From: an uncultured Selenomonadales bacterium
GTDB lineage: Bacteria; Bacillota; Negativicutes; Selenomonadales; Selenomonadaceae
Reading direction: 5' to 3'
DNA length: 10,772 bases
NCBI GenBank assembly: GCA_937910665.1
Contig: CALEPR010000081.1
Span: 1 to 10,772 of the forward strand
Shown: positions 1 to 5,855 of the stretch, piece after piece
Numbering within the stretch: the stretch's first letter is position 1
Layout of the letters: each line of letters starts with the position of its first letter
Notes under the pieces: model-generated
What the model was told of the DNA's origin: nothing
The model's database searches: none
The model's input: the letters and a program-made list of their open reading frames with translations, nothing else
Position numbers and translations under genes: made by a program

Positions 1-7
1 ACTCCAT

Positions 8-46
8 AAAAAATAGTTTGCATAATTCACTTACACAAACTATTTT
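8..46 (-). terminator. Intrinsic terminator of the flagellin gene
   Basis: Read on the minus strand, an 11-bp perfect stem (AAAATAGTTTG, complement of 36-46, pairing with CAAACTATTTT, complement of 10-20) encloses a 15-base loop. It ends in a run of six T (8-13, partly within the stem). It lies about 60 bases past the flagellin stop. The stem is AT-rich, so efficiency is uncertain. The inverted repeat could also work on the plus strand. A second, longer imperfect hairpin with no T-run lies between it and the gene (about 57-86). Confidence 0.6.
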
Positions 47-104
47 ACACTACCTCCTCCGCTGAAAAATTTTTCAACAGAGGATTTTTATTTTGAAAAT
101 TTTT

Positions 105-2165
105 TTACTGCAACAAACTCAGTACAGCAGAAGAATTTTGATTCGCCTGAGCCAACATTGACTGCGCCGCCTGCAACAAAACATTTGCCTTCGTGTACTC
201 GGACATTTCTCTCGCCATGTCAGCGTCACGAACAGTCGATTCAGCCGCCTGGACATTTTCATTCATAGTTACAATATTGCTGTCGGTGTAATCCAACCGC
301 TGAAGATATGCGCCGAGCCTTGTGGATTCTTCAAGCGCATAATCAATCGCACCGTCCAAAACTCGGACTGCAATATTTGCATTTTGTTTTGTCTTAACGT
401 CGATATCGTCCAAAGTTTTTCCCGATGCTACTTTAACTGTTTCCAACCAAGCCAACTGTTGCTTTTTATCGTAATTTAAAGCCCAATATCTGTCGCGGTC
501 TTCTTCTTTCAAAAATCTTTCATCTTCAGGTATGGTTTTGTCATCCAAGAAAAGTTCTTCGTTGCCAAGTGATTTTGTATGCATATCGTTAATGTAAAAA
601 TTTGTATGCTGATTAGACTCAGTGCCTTGATGAATAATAATCGGTCTACCTTCAGGAGCGTAAACGTCGTATTCCTCATAAGTGTAAGAATAAATAGGTG
701 TGTTTACGGTTTCGACGACTGTTTCTGTTGTAACGGAGTCAATGTAAATCATCCTTTCATTTACACCTTTCGGAAGCGAATTTTCATCGTCGATGCCAAC
801 CATAATACCTTCCGACATGAAAATCATATTAGGATAACATGATTTTGTGAAAATATATTTTGAACCTTTGGAAGGATCCGAACTGTCGTATTGTGGATTT
901 AAAGCAACATTAACATCATGCCAAGAATCCAAGCTGGTTACAACTATCTCAGTAACAGATGTGGAAGAATTATTGACGTCGTAGGTCGTATATTTCATAT
1001 CTGACAAATAATTGGAAGCCGCATTAGCTGCACTATTTGAATGAGCGGCTCTTACGCCATTGAAAATTGCTTCGGATAAGGTATCGTTATCGAACGATGC
1101 AATATCCTGTATCCCAATGACATAGTTGCATCTATTGTTATCTCCTTTCACCAATGTGTAGCTTGAATCACCGTTGTCTTTATTTGCATCGAAAACGATG
1201 TTAATATATTGTTTACAGTCATGGCACAAAATACTAAAACCTTCGCCATCCAAATCAGCGGCTGTAGTGCTTGAGTCAAGAGAAAAATCCATACTCACTC
1301 CAATCTGTCCCACGTCTCCATTCTGCCAATGATCGTAGTAATAACTGCCGGAATGAACATTCGTGAAAGCTTCTGTCAATGTTAAGTCAGTATAATAAGA
1401 ATTTTTAGCTTGATTCATTGCTTTTGCATAATTCCAGCCGCCTGAATCTTTCCCTCTAAATGCCACGTCACCATAAATAGCACCTCTGGCGGATTTTAGT
1501 GGATTAGACCAACCGCTCACATCTTCATAATCTTCTTTTTTGTAAGTTGTTATACTGTCATCAATAGCAAAAAAATTTTTGGCAATGTCCGGATTATTGT
1601 TATTCGTCCTGATAGCAACATTACCGTCAACCAGACGATTTTTTGTAACAGAAGTCTTTGTATAAGAAATCTGCGTAGGCTGATAGCCGACAATTTCAGA
1701 AATAATTCGAACATCTTTTCCTACGGGGATCATCAAAGAGTAAGTGCCGTCGAGTAAAGTTTTTCCATTGTAATTGGTCGTTGTGGCAATATCATTGATG
1801 TTCGCCATTTTTTGCGAAAATTCTTTCTGAATAGTCACGCGGTCTTGAGTTGTGTTGTGGTCGTTGGCGGCATTGAGTGCAAGTTCTTTCAAGTTCCGCA
1901 GTTCCTCGACAATGCTATCAACTCCACCTTCCGCAATTTTCAACATAGAACTGCCGTTCTGAACATTTTGGTTATCCTGCTCCAAGCTGCGAATTTGTTC
2001 GCGCATTTTTTCTGAAATTGCATAACCTGACGCATCGTCCTTTGCAGAATTGATTTTTTGTCCGCTCGAAACTTTTGACAATTCTTTTTCTAACTTGCTT
2101 GAATTTTTATTCAGCTGACCGAGAACCAACTGCGCCGCCAAGTTGTTTTTGACAACCATCGACAT
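105..2165 (-). CDS. Flagellin, large form with central insert
   Basis: Structural subunit of the flagellar filament, exported by the flagellar type III apparatus. The 686-residue product has the conserved flagellin N-terminal D0/D1 helices at about 1-142 (NNLAAQLVLGQLNKN, SSGQKINSAKDDASGYAIS, NYNGKTLLDGTY) and the C-terminal D1/D0 helices at about 590-686 (QNANIAVRVLDGAIDYAL, MAREMSEYTKANVLLQAAQS, ending LSLLQ). Between them is a variable region of about 450 residues, so the protein is far longer than a minimal flagellin (about 270-300). A D1-type segment (HQGTESNQHTNFYINDMHTKSLG, 512-534), which usually follows the N-terminal helices directly, is here displaced by about 360 inserted residues. 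Four cysteines are present (314, 317, 346, 443), two of them as CHDC. The first ATG is preceded by AGGGAG at 9 bases. The second ATG, at codon 3, is a less likely start. The gene stands alone with its own promoter and terminator. Confidence 0.96.
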   Translation of the reverse strand: MSMVVKNNLAAQLVLGQLNKNSSKLEKELSKVSSGQKINSAKDDASGYAISEKMREQIRSLEQDNQNVQNGSSMLKIAEGGVDSIVEELRNLKELALNAANDHNTTQDRVTIQKEFSQKMANINDIATTTNYNGKTLLDGTYSLMIPVGKDVRIISEIVGYQPTQISYTKTSVTKNRLVDGNVAIRTNNNNPDIAKNFFAIDDSITTYKKEDYEDVSGWSNPLKSARGAIYGDVAFRGKDSGGWNYAKAMNQAKNSYYTDLTLTEAFTNVHSGSYYYDHWQNGDVGQIGVSMDFSLDSSTTAADLDGEGFSILCHDCKQYINIVFDANKDNGDSSYTLVKGDNNRCNYVIGIQDIASFDNDTLSEAIFNGVRAAHSNSAANAASNYLSDMKYTTYDVNNSSTSVTEIVVTSLDSWHDVNVALNPQYDSSDPSKGSKYIFTKSCYPNMIFMSEGIMVGIDDENSLPKGVNERMIYIDSVTTETVVETVNTPIYSYTYEEYDVYAPEGRPIIIHQGTESNQHTNFYINDMHTKSLGNEELFLDDKTIPEDERFLKEEDRDRYWALNYDKKQQLAWLETVKVASGKTLDDIDVKTKQNANIAVRVLDGAIDYALEESTRLGAYLQRLDYTDSNIVTMNENVQAAESTVRDADMAREMSEYTKANVLLQAAQSMLAQANQNSSAVLSLLQ

Positions 2166-2174
2166 AAAATATCA

Positions 2175-2200
2175 CTCCCTGTAAAGTTTAAAACTCCTTC
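2175..2200 (-). promoter_or_regulatory. Flagellin RBS and possible CsrA-binding leader
   Basis: On the minus strand the leader has two GGA-containing, Shine-Dalgarno-like motifs: GAAGGAG (2194-2200) and AGGGAG (2175-2180). The second sits 9 bases before the ATG and is the working RBS. The GGA cores are 19 bases apart. In Bacillus subtilis, CsrA represses flagellin translation by binding two GGA sites in the leader, one of them the RBS. The resemblance is suggestive only; csrA and fliW are not in the window. Confidence 0.4.
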
Positions 2201-2233
2201 TAATTAACAACTATAGTTATACTCACTGTGAAC

Positions 2234-2261
2234 TTATCGTCATTTTCTCTCTTAAACTAAA
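2234..2261 (-). promoter_or_regulatory. Sigma-28 (FliA/SigD) type flagellin promoter
   Basis: On the minus strand, TTTAGTTT (2254-2261) is followed after 12 bases by GACGATAA (2234-2241). This is close to the flagellar sigma-28 pattern TAAAGTTT / GCCGATAA. Transcription would start near 2227, giving a leader of about 60 bases. The position directly upstream of a flagellin gene supports the call, as late flagellin genes are normally sigma-28 dependent. One arm of the inverted repeat 2257-2294 overlaps its -35 element. Confidence 0.75.
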
Positions 2262-2345
2262 GTTATTTTTAAAAGTTTTTTATTTGAACTTTAGATAGTT
2301 TTGATAAAAAATAATTCCTTTATCATTTATTCAGACAGATAAAGG
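2257..2345 (+). promoter_or_regulatory. Inverted repeats and promoter ahead of xre
   Basis: Three perfect inverted repeats lie in the divergent flagellin/xre spacer. The first is CTAAAGTT (2257-2264) with AACTTTAG (2287-2294). The second is TGATAAA (2302-2308) with TTTATCA (2319-2325). The third is CCTTTATC (2317-2324) with GATAAAGG (2338-2345). A -10-like TATCAT (2321-2326) lies within the second and third, with a poor -35 (TTTTGA, 2299-2304) 16 bases upstream. The third repeat could also hide the xre RBS (AAAGGG, 2341-2346) in an mRNA hairpin. Autoregulation through such sites is common for XRE repressors; the assignment here is inference. Confidence 0.4.
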
Positions 2346-2355
2346 GCGTGTTATC

Positions 2356-2676
2356 ATGAATGACTTTAATGTTGACATTGGAAAAAGAATCAGACAACTT
2401 CGCGAAGGTCAAAATAAGACTCGCGAGCAGATTGCTGAGGCGGCGAATATCTCCACTCAATTTTTATTTTACATTGAGACAGGTCAAAAAAGCATGACTG
2501 CTAAAACTATAGTTAATCTCGCTGCCGCCTTGAATGTGTCGACGGATTATCTTTTGCGCGGCTGTATTACTCCGATGGCAAAAATTGTTACAAACTTGGA
2601 AGGTTTGCCACCTGAACAATTAAATCTTGCCGAAAAATTTCTTGAAACTTTTTCCGAAGGCGCACGACACAAATAA
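2356..2676 (+). CDS. XRE-family HTH transcriptional regulator
   Basis: Small DNA-binding protein of 106 residues. The HTH_3/XRE domain is at about 8-69: GKRIRQLREGQNKTREQIAEAA (first helices), then NISTQFLFYIETGQK (recognition helix region) and TIVNLAAALNVSTDYLLRG. A short helical tail (LEGLPPEQLNLAEKFLETFSE) probably serves dimerisation. There is no peptidase, kinase or sensor domain, so it is probably a simple repressor of the Cro/C1 type. The ATG at 2356 has AAAGGG 9 bases upstream. It is the only plus-strand gene and is divergent from the flagellin gene. A strong terminator follows 24 bases after the stop. The target is unknown: autoregulation, flagellin control, or a remnant of a mobile element (an ISAs1 relic lies just downstream) are all possible. 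Confidence 0.9.
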   Translation: MNDFNVDIGKRIRQLREGQNKTREQIAEAANISTQFLFYIETGQKSMTAKTIVNLAAALNVSTDYLLRGCITPMAKIVTNLEGLPPEQLNLAEKFLETFSEGARHK

Positions 2677-2700
2677 TTTTCGGTAAAAAATTTTTCACAA

Positions 2701-2730
2701 AAAAAACTCCCGAACTTCGAGGAGTTTTTT
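2701..2730 (+). terminator. Intrinsic terminator after xre
   Basis: AAAAAACTCC (2701-2710) is perfectly complementary to GGAGTTTTTT (2721-2730), with a 10-base loop that can fold further (CGAA/TTCG). Runs of six T occur on both strands, so it can stop transcription in either direction, including read-through from the right. Confidence 0.85.
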
Positions 2731-2736
2731 GAGTGG

Positions 2737-2771
2737 AATAATTTAGCAGAAAAATTTTCAAAAAAATTATT
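2737..2771. repeat. Short AT-rich inverted repeat
   Basis: AATAATTT (2737-2744) and AAATTATT (2764-2771) form a perfect 8-bp inverted repeat with a 19-base spacer just past the xre terminator. It could be chance in AT-rich DNA. No associated gene is visible. Confidence 0.3.
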
Positions 2772-2826
2772 GCGTAGAAATTTTTTTATCAGGTTCACTT
2801 CATTTCAGAACTTGTATTTATAAGTT

Positions 2827-2906
2827 CAGGGGAAAGGGATAAGGGAATAGTTTTTTTTTGGGCAGAAATTTACAACAATTCCCTAACACCTAATTCCTAA
2901 CCCCTG
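2827..2906. repeat. Heptamer repeats arranged as inverted repeat (site A)
   Basis: The left arm, CAGGGG (2827-2832) to GGGAAT (2843-2848), has 7-base periodicity (GGGAAAG, GGATAAG, GGAATAG). The right arm, ATTCCC (2878-2883) to CCCCTG (2901-2906), reads CCTAACA, CCTAATT, CCTAACC. Read inward, both arms begin CAGGGG and end AGGGAAT, but they differ in length by exactly seven bases (22 and 29), one unit. The loop contains nine T. There is no coding potential. Related heptamers occur at 5801-5849 and 9725-9752. Confidence 0.65.
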
Positions 2907-2965
2907 AGAGGCTGTGAATACAGTTTCTCAGAATTTGTATTCTCGGCTTCTCACTGCTCGCCTCT
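2907..2965. repeat. Nested inverted repeat next to transposase relic
   Basis: AGAGGC (2907-2912) pairs with GCCTCT (2960-2965). Inside it, GAATACA (2916-2922) pairs with TGTATTC (2936-2942). The structure directly abuts site A and lies about 20 bases beyond the stop of the ISAs1-like relic. It may be the decayed end of that element or a structured RNA end. Its function is unknown. Confidence 0.4.
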
Positions 2966-2986
2966 GAGTAAACCTAAACACGGAAA

Positions 2987-3346
2987 TCAATTTTTGAATA
3001 TGAGTTTCATGAGAAAATAAAGATTCATCAAGCACTTGGATATTATGTGACTCAACGGCAATTTCGGAGAAAATTTTTCCTTGTAAAGTTTTACATAGTT
3101 TATGGCAACCTTGCGAAAAATATTCAGACAACGTTGAACGTTCTTGTCAGTGATTCGATATTCGTCTTCACGAAAATGAACGTCCAAAAGTCAATGCATT
3201 GTTTCGACAGACCATTCCAATCCGGCGTGTTTGAGCAAATCTTTCGCAGTCAGAACACGACCGGAAATATAGTAATTCCAAGTAATTTTAGTCTTATTTT
3301 TCTAAGTAATCTCAGAACGAATTGCTCCGATGATTTTTAACTGGTT
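2987..3346 (-). pseudogene. ISAs1-family transposase, 3' fragment
   Basis: The minus strand from 3346 translates in one frame to a recognisable C-terminal part of an ISAs1-family (DDE, 'H-repeat') transposase: NQLKIIGAIRSEIT, then NYYISGRVLTAKDLLKHAG, LEWSVETMH, LLDVHFREDEYRITDKNV, LNIFRKVAINYVKLYKEK, ending at TGA 2987-2989. The frame is broken by TAG at 3302-3304 and by TGA at 3191-3193; the latter sits where the family has Trp (HW-LLDV). About 120 codons remain of a usual 350-400. The catalytic N-terminal and central parts are missing; the alpha-galactosidase terminator begins just 16 bases upstream. I see no clear terminal repeats or target duplication. It is a dead relic. The family call rests on the HW-LDV-FRED-RI pattern and is fairly safe. 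Confidence 0.85.
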
Positions 3347-3361
3347 AAAACAAAAATCACC

Positions 3362-3384
3362 AAAAAAAAATCGACCGAAGTCGA
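3362..3384 (-). terminator. Terminator of the galactosidase operon
   Basis: On the minus strand, TCGAC-TTCG-GTCGA (3371-3384) is a hairpin with a very stable UUCG tetraloop, followed directly by nine T (3362-3370). It is a textbook intrinsic terminator, about 80 bases beyond the alpha-galactosidase stop. Confidence 0.92.
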
Positions 3385-3391
3385 ATTTTAA

Positions 3392-3443
3392 TTTTTAGTT
3401 TTTGTTTTTAGTTTTTAGAAAAATATTCTGACCACTAAAAACT
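3392..3443 (-). repeat. TTTTTAG tandem units with inverted copy (site D)
   Basis: Four units lie in tandem on the plus strand (TTTTTAG, TTTTTG, TTTTTAG, TTTTTAG; 3392-3418). The last forms a perfect 9-bp inverted repeat, AGTTTTTAG (3410-3418) with CTAAAAACT (3435-3443), around a 16-base loop. It lies between the alpha-galactosidase stop and its terminator, so it would be transcribed as a hairpin in the 3' UTR. The layout resembles sites A and B, but the unit sequence differs. Confidence 0.5.
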
Positions 3444-3462
3444 TTATAAATAACCACTATAA

Positions 3463-5682
3463 TTATTTTTCAAAGCACCAGAGATAGGCGGCAAAGTCTG
3501 TGTCAATTTTTTCTACCGAAATGCCTTCAAACATCAATTCGTCGCCATAGAAAGATTTTTCCTCAAAGTTGATGACTTGCTTGCCGCCGTCAAAACTCAT
3601 CTTCTTGGGCGGAAAATATTTTTTCAGCGTGTAAACTTTGTCAGGATTCAAGTCGGCAAATTTCAAAATTCTAATCGGCTCGGCAGGTTTCGCCAAAACT
3701 TTGAAGTACAAGACAATAAGTCTGCCGTCGTCCTCAAATTGCCAAGCATATTCGTTGCCGTCCTTGTCGCCTGTCAAAAGTCTCGTGAACTTTCCAAACT
3801 GAATTGTCGAGCGAATTTCTTTGTAAAGTTTCACATAATCCCTGACTTCTGCTTTTTCATCTTCAGTAAATTTCGTGATGTCGAGTTCAAAGCCATAAGT
3901 CCCGGCGTAAGCCACAAAATTACGCATCTGGAAGGTTGTCATTCTGCCGACTTGGTGATTAGGTACAACTGAAACGTGTGCGCCCTGTGTGACGACAGGG
4001 AAAGCCAATCCTGTACCACTTTGAATTGAAAGTCTGCAAACTGCGTCCGAGTCGTCGCTGGTCCAAATCTGCGGCATATAATACAACATTCCTGCGTCAA
4101 AACGTCCGCCGCCGCCGCTGCAACTTTCAAACAAAATGTCTGGAAATTCTGTAACAAGTTTTTCCATAATGTCATAAAGTCCAAGCATATACCTGTGCTG
4201 AGTTTCCATTTGCCTGTCAGCCGGTCTGCCTGCGCTGAACGCCTCTGTCATATGGCGATTCATATCCCACTTCACATAGTCGATAGGCGCGGAGGAAAAA
4301 ACTTTTCTCATCGCGTCCAAAACATAATCTCGAACTTCTGAGCGCGACAAATCCAAAATCAACTGATGTCGTCCAAAACTCGGCTGATAGTCCGGAACAT
4401 GCAAAATCCAGTCCGGGTGTGCGCGGAAAAGTTCGCTGTCCTCATTCACCATTTCAGGTTCAACCCAAAGCCCAAATTTCAAACCGCGCTTGTGTACTTC
4501 CTCAGCCAAGCCTTTAATTTCATTCGGCAACTTTTCTTTATTGACAAACCAATCGCCAAGCGAAGAATTATCATCATTGCGCTTACCGAACCAACCGTCG
4601 TCCAAAACTACCAACTCAAGACCTAAATCCTTCGCACACTCTGCCAACGCAACAATTTTTTCTTCGTTGAAGTCGAAGTAAGTTGCCTCCCAGTTGTTGA
4701 CCAAAATCGGGCGCACTTGATTTTTAAATTTACTGCGAATCAAATGCTCCTGATAAAATTTCTGGAAACCTTGACTCATTCCATTCAAGCCGGCGCAGGA
4801 ATAATTCAAAATTACTTCAGGCGTTTGAAATTCTTCGCCCGGCTCAAGTTTCCAAGTGAAGGTATCAGGATTTAAGCCAATGACAAACCGCGTCGTTCCA
4901 AACTGTTCAGCTTCAACCTTCGCCGCAAAACTGCCACTGTAAACCAAACTTGCCGCGTAAACTTCGCCGACAAACTCAGTCGCGTCAGGTCTGGCAAGCG
5001 CGATGAAAGGCGAATGTTGATGACTGCTCGCTCCGCGAGTCGAGGAAACTTCAAAAATTCCGCGCGGAATTTTGTGGCGGTGAATTGTTCTCTCTGCTGT
5101 GTGTGCGCCATACAGATTGATTATGTCAAAATTATTGTCATTGAAATCAATCGCCGCACTTGTAGCGTTGCGAATTTTTATCGACTTGCCGCCGCTGTTC
5201 ACAAACCTTGCTGACCTTGCCAAAATCGGAGTGTCCTCAAATACAGTGTAGTTCAGAAAGACTTTGAAGTTATTGCAAATGTCTTCAAGTTCAATTTCCA
5301 GTGTTTGACCGCCGCCAAAACTTTGTGGAAGTCCTTGCAAATTCGGCTTGCCGTCAAAAATCCTGTGCGCCTTGTAGTTCAATTCGGTAATATTTGTGCC
5401 GTTTTCCAATTCGACGCGATACGCCGGGATTCTAAAATCTGTGTGTCCCTGTGCAGGATATTCTTGCGGCAAGGTGTCAAGCGAATATGTGCGCTCATTT
5501 TCAAACGCCCTCAACTGTCCGCTGAAACCTCTGTCCAGCATTTGCAATGGCGCAGAATCGCGAAATTCTTTCAACGGCTTGCCCCAGTAGCGGTGCAAAA
5601 GGTGTGCGCCTTTGGATACCTCAAGGACGTAGCTGTAAAAGCTGTTCTTGAGATGGAAACGATTGTTGTCAAACTTAATCAT
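3463..5682 (-). CDS. Alpha-galactosidase, GH36
   Basis: Hydrolyses terminal alpha-1,6-linked galactose (melibiose, raffinose-type sugars) by a retaining mechanism. At 739 residues it has the usual length of bacterial GH36 enzymes. The order is an N-terminal beta-sandwich (about 1-320), a (beta/alpha)8 catalytic domain (about 325-610; NNWEATYFDFNEEK, LDDGWFGKR at 360-368, WVEPEMV at 406-412), then a C-terminal beta domain. The nucleophile is Asp473 in YVKWDMNR. The acid/base is probably Asp543 in IWTSDDSDA. The galactose-binding motif SCSGGGGRFDAGM is at 520-532. No signal peptide or membrane segment is seen, so it is cytoplasmic. The ATG has AAAGGAG 9 bases upstream. The gene lies 173 bp downstream of the beta-galactosidase gene on the same strand and is probably co-transcribed with it. 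It could be named aga or melA by convention; I leave the symbol empty. Confidence 0.96.
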   Translation of the reverse strand: MIKFDNNRFHLKNSFYSYVLEVSKGAHLLHRYWGKPLKEFRDSAPLQMLDRGFSGQLRAFENERTYSLDTLPQEYPAQGHTDFRIPAYRVELENGTNITELNYKAHRIFDGKPNLQGLPQSFGGGQTLEIELEDICNNFKVFLNYTVFEDTPILARSARFVNSGGKSIKIRNATSAAIDFNDNNFDIINLYGAHTAERTIHRHKIPRGIFEVSSTRGASSHQHSPFIALARPDATEFVGEVYAASLVYSGSFAAKVEAEQFGTTRFVIGLNPDTFTWKLEPGEEFQTPEVILNYSCAGLNGMSQGFQKFYQEHLIRSKFKNQVRPILVNNWEATYFDFNEEKIVALAECAKDLGLELVVLDDGWFGKRNDDNSSLGDWFVNKEKLPNEIKGLAEEVHKRGLKFGLWVEPEMVNEDSELFRAHPDWILHVPDYQPSFGRHQLILDLSRSEVRDYVLDAMRKVFSSAPIDYVKWDMNRHMTEAFSAGRPADRQMETQHRYMLGLYDIMEKLVTEFPDILFESCSGGGGRFDAGMLYYMPQIWTSDDSDAVCRLSIQSGTGLAFPVVTQGAHVSVVPNHQVGRMTTFQMRNFVAYAGTYGFELDITKFTEDEKAEVRDYVKLYKEIRSTIQFGKFTRLLTGDKDGNEYAWQFEDDGRLIVLYFKVLAKPAEPIRILKFADLNPDKVYTLKKYFPPKKMSFDGGKQVINFEEKSFYGDELMFEGISVEKIDTDFAAYLWCFEK

Positions 5683-5686
5683 TTGT

Positions 5687-5758
5687 TCAAACTCCTTTCT
5701 GGTAGTTGAAAAGTTGAAAAGGTGGATAGGTTAAAAGAGTTTTGATAGTTTCAGACAC
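5687..5758 (-). other. Candidate leader ORF before alpha-galactosidase
   Basis: A strong Shine-Dalgarno sequence (AAAGGAG, 5770-5776) lies far upstream of the alpha-galactosidase ATG. Seven bases downstream of it is ATG CGT GTC TGA (5751-5762), a three-codon ORF. An overlapping GTG (5756-5758), 11 bases from the same SD, opens a 23-codon ORF (starting MSETIKTLLTYPPF) whose TGA (5687-5689) ends 4 bases before the alpha-galactosidase ATG. This could be a leader peptide for translational coupling, or the wreck of a longer ORF. Its sequence is largely made of the octamer repeats at 5704-5743, so it may be fortuitous. Confidence 0.25.
5704..5743. repeat. Octanucleotide tandem repeats (site E)
   Basis: The plus strand reads in phase AGTTGAAA, AGTTGAAA, AGGTGGAT, AGGTTAAA, AGAGTTTT: two perfect and then increasingly diverged 8-base units. 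They lie between the alpha-galactosidase RBS and the upstream SD at 5770. The units differ in length and sequence from the heptamers at 5801. The effect on the gene is unknown. Confidence 0.55.
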
Positions 5759-5800
5759 GCATAGAATCACTCCTTTGTCAGGCAGTAAAATTTATTCAAC

Positions 5801-5849
5801 TAGGAGTTAGGAGTTAAAAAATTTCTCATTCCTCACTCCTCACTCCTAA
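5801..5849 (-). repeat. Heptamer hairpin after beta-galactosidase (site B)
   Basis: Plus-strand TAGGAGTTAGGAGT (5801-5814) is complementary to ACTCCTCACTCCTA (5835-5848) at 13 of 14 positions, so the transcript folds into a long stem beginning 7 bases after the beta-galactosidase stop. Both arms are tandem heptamers; on the minus strand they read TTAGGAG, TGAGGAG, TGAGGAA. The loop holds a run of T, but none follows the stem, so it is not a standard terminator. It may protect the upstream mRNA or attenuate read-through into the alpha-galactosidase gene. Confidence 0.65.
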
Positions 5850-5855
5850 TTATTT

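Noticed and set aside
2547..2798. Minus-strand open frame of 83 codons over the xre 3' end
   Set aside because: It is antisense to a convincing HTH gene, runs through the terminator hairpin and has no ribosome binding site.
2827..2906. CRISPR-like array
   Set aside because: The units are 7 bases and contiguous, with no spacers, so these are simple tandem repeats.
2928..3131. Minus-strand open frame of 67 codons
   Set aside because: It is in another frame over the 3' part of the ISAs1 relic; the family motifs are in the frame ending at 2987.
3047..3340. Plus-strand open frame of 97 codons
   Set aside because: It is antisense to the transposase relic, whose minus-strand frame matches a known family; the plus-strand product resembles nothing.
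5801..5849. Standard intrinsic terminator between the galactosidase genes
   Set aside because: The T-run lies in the loop, not after the stem, so the usual terminator criteria are not met.
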